Assembly (NCBI GenBank): GCA_031282705.1
Contig: JAITDF010000081.1
Location: 1-19,383 of the forward strand
Direction of reading: 5' to 3'
DNA length: 19,383 bases
From: Opitutaceae bacterium
GTDB lineage: Bacteria > Verrucomicrobiota > Verrucomicrobiia > Opitutales > Opitutaceae
Every line of letters begins with the position of its first letter. Positions within the stretch are counted from its first letter, which is position 1. Below are positions 15,449 through 19,383 of this stretch, piece by piece. Position numbers and translations under genes: made by a program. The notes under the pieces are model-generated. The model ran no database searches, was not told the origin of the DNA, and saw only the letters and a program-made list of their open reading frames with translations.

Positions 15449-17968
15449 TCATCCTGCCTTGTCCGCGGGCAGGAGGGCGCGCCATTTGCCCTTGACGGTT
15501 TGGAGTTTGCCGCCGGGGGACGGCACGCGCGCGGTCACGCCGGGCGGCAGATTCAGCGCCACTTGGATTTTATTTCCGGTTTTGCGCCATTTGCTTTTTA
15601 TCAGGCCGCGCGGGGTCGGTATCACCGTGTCGCAACGCGTTCCGTGGAAAACCGGGGCGTAGGCTATGGATTTCCAGCCGGGGGCGGTCTGGCGGACGCC
15701 GCCCAGGGTTTGCATCAGGTGGAAGAGCGGGTGCGCGGACCAGGCGTGGGAAAAACTCTCGTCGGCGCGGCGCGGCGCGAAGTTTTCCCAGGTGGTGCCG
15801 TGCTCCACCATGCGGCCCCAGTGACGTTTTATAAAATCGACCACGCCCGGCCCGTGCCCGCGTTCGGACAGGAATGACAATATGTAAGTGACCCAGTAGG
15901 CGGAGGGGGCGGCCTTGTCGCACTTGTCCTCGCGGAGGTATGGCAGCAGCCGTTTTTCAAGGATCGTTTTCGCGTCGAGGCCGGGAACGTTCGCAATCAG
16001 GCCGAGCACCTGGGCGTGCAGGCTCGCGTCCCCGACGATTTCGCCGCCGGCGGTGAGGCCGTCGCGCAGCAGGCCGTCGGGCGCGACGAGGCGTGACAAT
16101 GATTTCCTGATTTTATCCGCCCACTTGGCGAGCGCCGCGGACTCCGCGCGACGCCTGGTTTTCCCGGCAAGGAGCGCGAGGCGTTCGAGCGCGATGAGGA
16201 GCCACAAATTATACACACTGGGAAGGCCGTCCTTGTGCAGATCGGTCCAGTCCAGAAAGAGCCAGAAGCGTTCGTCGTAGCCGACGAGGCCGGTTTTTCC
16301 GTCGCGGTATTTTTTGAAATAACCGAGGGCGCGCTCCACGGCGTCGTGGTGGGTTTCAAAGGGTTCGGTCGAGCCGGTCTGCCAGTAATAATCCCAGAAG
16401 GTGAGGAACCAGATGAGCGTGAAATCGGGCAGGATGCAGCTGTGCGCGATGGTGGGGGCGTGCCCGTAGGTGAGGCCCTCGGGGGTGGTCTGGCCGGCGA
16501 TTTGCGCGATGCCGCGGCGCAGGAGGCGGGCGTCGCCGCACAGGTGAAACGTGTTCCACGACTGCACGCGCGCGTCGCCCCACCACTGGGCCTGCTCGCG
16601 CCACGGGGTGTCCACATAGGCGTCGAGCGAGCAGCATTGCTGCGTCCAGGCGCAGGTTTCCCAGATTTTGTTCAAGGCATCATCGTCGCAGGAAAAACGT
16701 CCGGCCCGGCCGAGCGGATAGCCCTGCCAGCGCAGGGCGATGTGCAGCGTGAGCGGACGGGGGGAATTGCGCACGGTGACAATCATATAACGAAAGCCGA
16801 GCGCGTGATAAAATTCATGCGTGTTTTCGCCGGCGCGGCAGACGATGCGCCCGCCGAACGCCATGCGGCAGTGGGTGTCGGGAATATAATCGGGCGAGAG
16901 GTTTTCGCCGATGGTCTCAAAGTGAAGCGTGTCGATGATCTCGCCGCCGGCGCATCCTTCGATTGATATGGCGGGGCAGCCGACGACGGTTTTTCCAAAA
17001 TCGACCAGATGGCTGGAGAACTGGTTTTCAGCCAGGGCGGGGACGGGGAGCGGCGGCGTCCCGCCGGGGTGGGTGGCGGTGGCACGGGCGGGGCACCCGT
17101 GTTCCGAACGCATGGGCGGGCCGCCCGTGCCGCGCAAATCCACGGGCGGGCCGCCCGTGCCACCCGGTCCGGGCGGCGGCGCCATGATTTTATCGGCGGA
17201 AGCGGCCGCGGGCTGGAAGGCGAAACCCTCCTCGTATCTGAAACGCGCGACATCGCGGATGTTTGTATAATCACGCGAGTCGGCGCCGGTCTGTCCGCCG
17301 ATGACGGCGGCGGCGGGCCACCATTTTTCGGCGAGCTGCGGGATGCCCCGCGGCTCCAAATCCGCCCAGGGCATGTCGTGCCAGGTCTGGCTGCACGCGG
17401 GCGCCTTCCATGCGGCGTCGCAATCGCAGTCCGGGGCAAACCACTCCGGCGGCTCGATGCGCAGGTCGATGTGCTCCTGCGCGAACAGTTGCAGGCTGCC
17501 GGGGGCGCTGTCGCGGCGGATGCCGCCCTGGCGGCGGCAGAGCCAGGTCGCGTCGGTGACGACCCGGGTTTCGCCGGCGTCCAGCGCGGCGAGCAGGCCG
17601 GCGCGGCCTTGAAACACATATTGAAAATTGCCCGTGCCGGGGTTGTAGGCGCGGATGGCGATGAGGTTGCGGCCTTTTTCCAGATGCCGGGAGACGTCGA
17701 TGGTGTCATAGGGCCAGTGCGACTGGAAGCCGCGCGCCGGGCCGCGGGTGACGTATTCCCCGTTTATATAAAGCCGGTAGGACTGGTCGGCCGTTATATG
17801 AAGAATCGCGCCGCGGGGCCTGGCTTTGAGCTCGAAGGTTTTGCGGAACAGAGCGAAACAGTGGTGCATGTCCCAAAACTGGTCGTCGGGCCAGATCCAT
17901 TTCGCCTGTTTCAAGGCGGAGGGGACGGTGTTTTTTTCCGCGGCTTCCGAGGCGGGTTGTTTTTTCAT
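15449..17968 (-). CDS. GH78 alpha-L-rhamnosidase
   Basis: An 839-residue enzyme that removes terminal alpha-L-rhamnose from oligosaccharides or plant glycosides by inversion. No signal peptide is seen, so it acts in the cytoplasm. An N-terminal beta-sandwich (about 20-130, AKWIWPDDQFWDMHHCF to SHWPYDTIDVSRHLEKG) is typical of these enzymes. The catalytic (alpha/alpha)6 domain starts near residue 420 and has the hallmark DTPWREQAQWWGDARVQ, with E458 aligning with the general acid. The C-terminus has SHAWSAHPLFHLMQTLGG. Residues about 264-309 are translated palindromic repeat (TGGPPVDLRGTGGPPM) inserted in frame and probably form a loop. The start is ATG at 17968, 1 bp after the symporter stop; an ATG at 17977 overlaps that stop and would add three residues. 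Coupling to the symporter suggests import and cleavage of a rhamnoside. Confidence 0.93.
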   Translation of the reverse strand: MKKQPASEAAEKNTVPSALKQAKWIWPDDQFWDMHHCFALFRKTFELKARPRGAILHITADQSYRLYINGEYVTRGPARGFQSHWPYDTIDVSRHLEKGRNLIAIRAYNPGTGNFQYVFQGRAGLLAALDAGETRVVTDATWLCRRQGGIRRDSAPGSLQLFAQEHIDLRIEPPEWFAPDCDCDAAWKAPACSQTWHDMPWADLEPRGIPQLAEKWWPAAAVIGGQTGADSRDYTNIRDVARFRYEEGFAFQPAAASADKIMAPPPGPGGTGGPPVDLRGTGGPPMRSEHGCPARATATHPGGTPPLPVPALAENQFSSHLVDFGKTVVGCPAISIEGCAGGEIIDTLHFETIGENLSPDYIPDTHCRMAFGGRIVCRAGENTHEFYHALGFRYMIVTVRNSPRPLTLHIALRWQGYPLGRAGRFSCDDDALNKIWETCAWTQQCCSLDAYVDTPWREQAQWWGDARVQSWNTFHLCGDARLLRRGIAQIAGQTTPEGLTYGHAPTIAHSCILPDFTLIWFLTFWDYYWQTGSTEPFETHHDAVERALGYFKKYRDGKTGLVGYDERFWLFLDWTDLHKDGLPSVYNLWLLIALERLALLAGKTRRRAESAALAKWADKIRKSLSRLVAPDGLLRDGLTAGGEIVGDASLHAQVLGLIANVPGLDAKTILEKRLLPYLREDKCDKAAPSAYWVTYILSFLSERGHGPGVVDFIKRHWGRMVEHGTTWENFAPRRADESFSHAWSAHPLFHLMQTLGGVRQTAPGWKSIAYAPVFHGTRCDTVIPTPRGLIKSKWRKTGNKIQVALNLPPGVTARVPSPGGKLQTVKGKWRALLPADKAG
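17051..17161. repeat. Palindrome cluster inside the rhamnosidase gene
   Basis: Several palindromic words lie within the GH78 frame: GGCGGCGTCCCGCC (about 17053-17066), GGCACGGGCGGGGCACCCGT (17081-17100), and two direct copies of GGGCGGGCCGCCCGTGCC at 17114-17131 and 17144-17161, exactly 30 bp apart. The open frame passes through all of them. They resemble the intergenic palindromes at 4265-4312 in style (short stem around a GC or TCC centre). On the minus strand the repeats encode the Gly/Thr/Pro-rich GTGGPP units. Confidence 0.85.
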
Positions 17969-17969
17969 G

Positions 17970-19383
17970 TTATTCATGGGTGCGGTCCGGGCGGCCATGG
18001 TGCATGGGCGGTTCGGAGCCTTTATTGCTATTTCTTCCGGCCTGCCTTCGTCCAGCATAAACGAGCAGGGCGCCGATGGCGCCGAGCGCCGCAGCGAGGC
18101 CGGCGATGCAGACGCGGCCGCGCGCGGGATTGGGCACGGCCAGCAGGAGCGCGGTGAACAGCGCGATCGCCAGCGTGAAGCGGCCCATGACCACCAGCTG
18201 CCGCCCGTCGTTGCCCTCGCCCACCTCGCTCGCGAAATGCACGGGGCGGCGCATCGTTTCAAAAAACCCGGCGACCTGTTTTCCGTAGGCGCCGTCGTCC
18301 GCGCGCCAGAAAAACATCGTCAGCAGAAACGCGCCCGTGCCGGTGGCGAGCACCCAGAGCACCGTGTGCTGGAGGTTCCAGTAGTCCGAGCCGGAGAAGG
18401 TCGCGAGCGACGAGGGGACAAGCGTCGCGGCGGCGGAAAACACCGCGGACCAGTGGGGCACCTTTTTTATAAACAGGCAGAGCAGCAGCGGCAGCGTCAT
18501 GGGCATGACCAGCACCGCCGATATTTTCAGGGCGATTTCAAACACGCCGCGCCCGTCCTTGAGGCGCGACATGTAAAGCGCGAGCAGGATGATCAGGACG
18601 CCGAATATCACGGTGACAACGCGGCCCAGCCAGAGCTGGGCGGTCTCGCCCGGCGGCGGGCGGCGCAGGAGGCGGCAGAACGCGGGCAGCATGTCCTTCA
18701 CAAACATGGCGGCGTTGCCGTTGAGGCCGGCGTCCATCGAGCTCATCGTGGCGGAGAACATCGCCACGACCATCATGCCGATAAGGCCGGCGGGGAGGAA
18801 TTTCGAGCTGACGACGGCAAACGCGGCCTCGACGGGCTTTGGCATTCCCGAGGCGAGGATTTCATCGGCGAACAAAAGCCGGCCCGTGACGGGCGGGATG
18901 AACCACAGCAACGTGCCGGCGGCCATCAGCGCCAGCGTGAGCAGCGCGGCGCGGCGCGCCTCGCGCCCGTCCTTCACGGCAAAATATTTCGCGCCCGATT
19001 GCAGCGAGCAGAGGCTGACGATTTGTATCGCGCCGATGGCGACGGCCCACTCCCACGTGTAGGTTTGCTTCGGGAAGGCGCCGCCGGGTTTTATCAAGGC
19101 GAACTGCCCGTCGATGCCGGCGTTGTTTATGGCGTCGAGCAGGCCGCCGAAGCCGCCGAAGTGCACAAGGCAGAGGATGGCGATGAGGATGGTCATGCCC
19201 ATCATTATCAAACCCTGGACAAAATCCGCCGCCATCACGGCCCATTTTCCGCCGGTGGTGGAATAAAACAGCACCACCAGCCCGAGCACCGGTATGACGA
19301 GGCCGATGGGCAGGCCGAAGGTGGTGGACGCATAGACGGCCAGGCCGAGCAGCCAGACGGCGGCGGTCAGCAGGAACACCGGC
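17970..19383 (-). CDS. Sodium/solute symporter (SSS family), N-terminus outside window
   Basis: About 471 codons of a membrane transporter that uses the sodium gradient to import a small solute. The frame stays open to the window edge and the visible part begins in the middle of a membrane segment, so the first 100-150 residues lie outside. The first codons seen (PVFLLTAAVWLLGLAVYAS) are not a start. The SSS family motif is in GMMVVAMFSATMSSMDAGLN followed by GNAAMFVKDM. About ten further hydrophobic segments are visible; the C-terminal tail is basic and polar (YAGRRQAGRNSNKGS). The stop TAA at 17972-17970 lies 1 bp before the rhamnosidase ATG, so the two are coupled. The neighbour suggests a rhamnoside or sugar, but SSS substrates vary widely and cannot be read from the sequence. 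Confidence 0.93.
   Translation of the reverse strand, partial: PVFLLTAAVWLLGLAVYASTTFGLPIGLVIPVLGLVVLFYSTTGGKWAVMAADFVQGLIMMGMTILIAILCLVHFGGFGGLLDAINNAGIDGQFALIKPGGAFPKQTYTWEWAVAIGAIQIVSLCSLQSGAKYFAVKDGREARRAALLTLALMAAGTLLWFIPPVTGRLLFADEILASGMPKPVEAAFAVVSSKFLPAGLIGMMVVAMFSATMSSMDAGLNGNAAMFVKDMLPAFCRLLRRPPPGETAQLWLGRVVTVIFGVLIILLALYMSRLKDGRGVFEIALKISAVLVMPMTLPLLLCLFIKKVPHWSAVFSAAATLVPSSLATFSGSDYWNLQHTVLWVLATGTGAFLLTMFFWRADDGAYGKQVAGFFETMRRPVHFASEVGEGNDGRQLVVMGRFTLAIALFTALLLAVPNPARGRVCIAGLAAALGAIGALLVYAGRRQAGRNSNKGSEPPMHHGRPDRTHE

Overview
The window looks like part of a chromosome from the Verrucomicrobiota, most likely the family Opitutaceae. This rests on recalled family features, not a search. 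The clues are an outer-membrane receptor whose mature N-terminus carries the 'SPFEVTAD' segment typical of Opitutaceae TonB-dependent receptors, the almost complete lack of Shine-Dalgarno sequences, high GC in most genes, and many short dispersed palindromic elements between (and once inside) genes. No rRNA, tRNA, CRISPR array or intact transposase was seen.

Layout. 1-406: palindromic repeats, then the leader of the first gene. 407-4215 (+): a TonB-dependent receptor and an HpcH/HpaI-type aldolase, probably cotranscribed and visibly less GC-rich than the rest. 4216-5010: a repeat-rich gap holding a 3'-truncated minus-strand remnant of a uroporphyrinogen-decarboxylase-like gene, a small inverted-repeat-bounded element and a polypurine tract. 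5011-6801 (+): an ABC-2 type permease without visible partners, then ribonuclease III (rnc). Long inverted repeats lie just before and just after rnc. 6802-7103: repeats. 7104-15042 (+): a tightly packed block with a 1450-residue secreted protein of unknown function and probable glycoside-hydrolase-like core, a GH1 beta-glycosidase, a Gfo/Idh/MocA oxidoreductase and a secreted mutarotase-like protein. 15043-15448: a convergent gap with three inverted-repeat units. 15449-19383 (-): a GH78 alpha-L-rhamnosidase translationally coupled to an upstream sodium/solute symporter that runs off the window.

How the genes may work together (inference). Most genes fit uptake and breakdown of plant-type oligosaccharides or glycosides. 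The receptor would bring ligands across the outer membrane, the secreted 1450-residue protein and mutarotase-like protein would act outside the cytoplasm, and the symporter would import small sugars or glycosides. The leaderless GH1 and GH78 enzymes would cleave them inside, with the oxidoreductase and the 2-keto-3-deoxy-sugar-type aldolase acting on released sugars. A rhamnose-containing substrate is suggested by GH78 and is compatible with the aldolase, but it is not proven.

The most interesting observations are: (1) rnc sits between two long inverted repeats that, as RNA, would be natural RNase III substrates; (2) a cluster of palindromic repeats is inserted in frame inside the GH78 gene; (3) a 13-bp motif recurs at gene-block boundaries, including a perfect inverted pair bracketing the receptor-aldolase block; and (4) the unassigned 1450-residue secreted protein heads a compact glycan-processing cluster.
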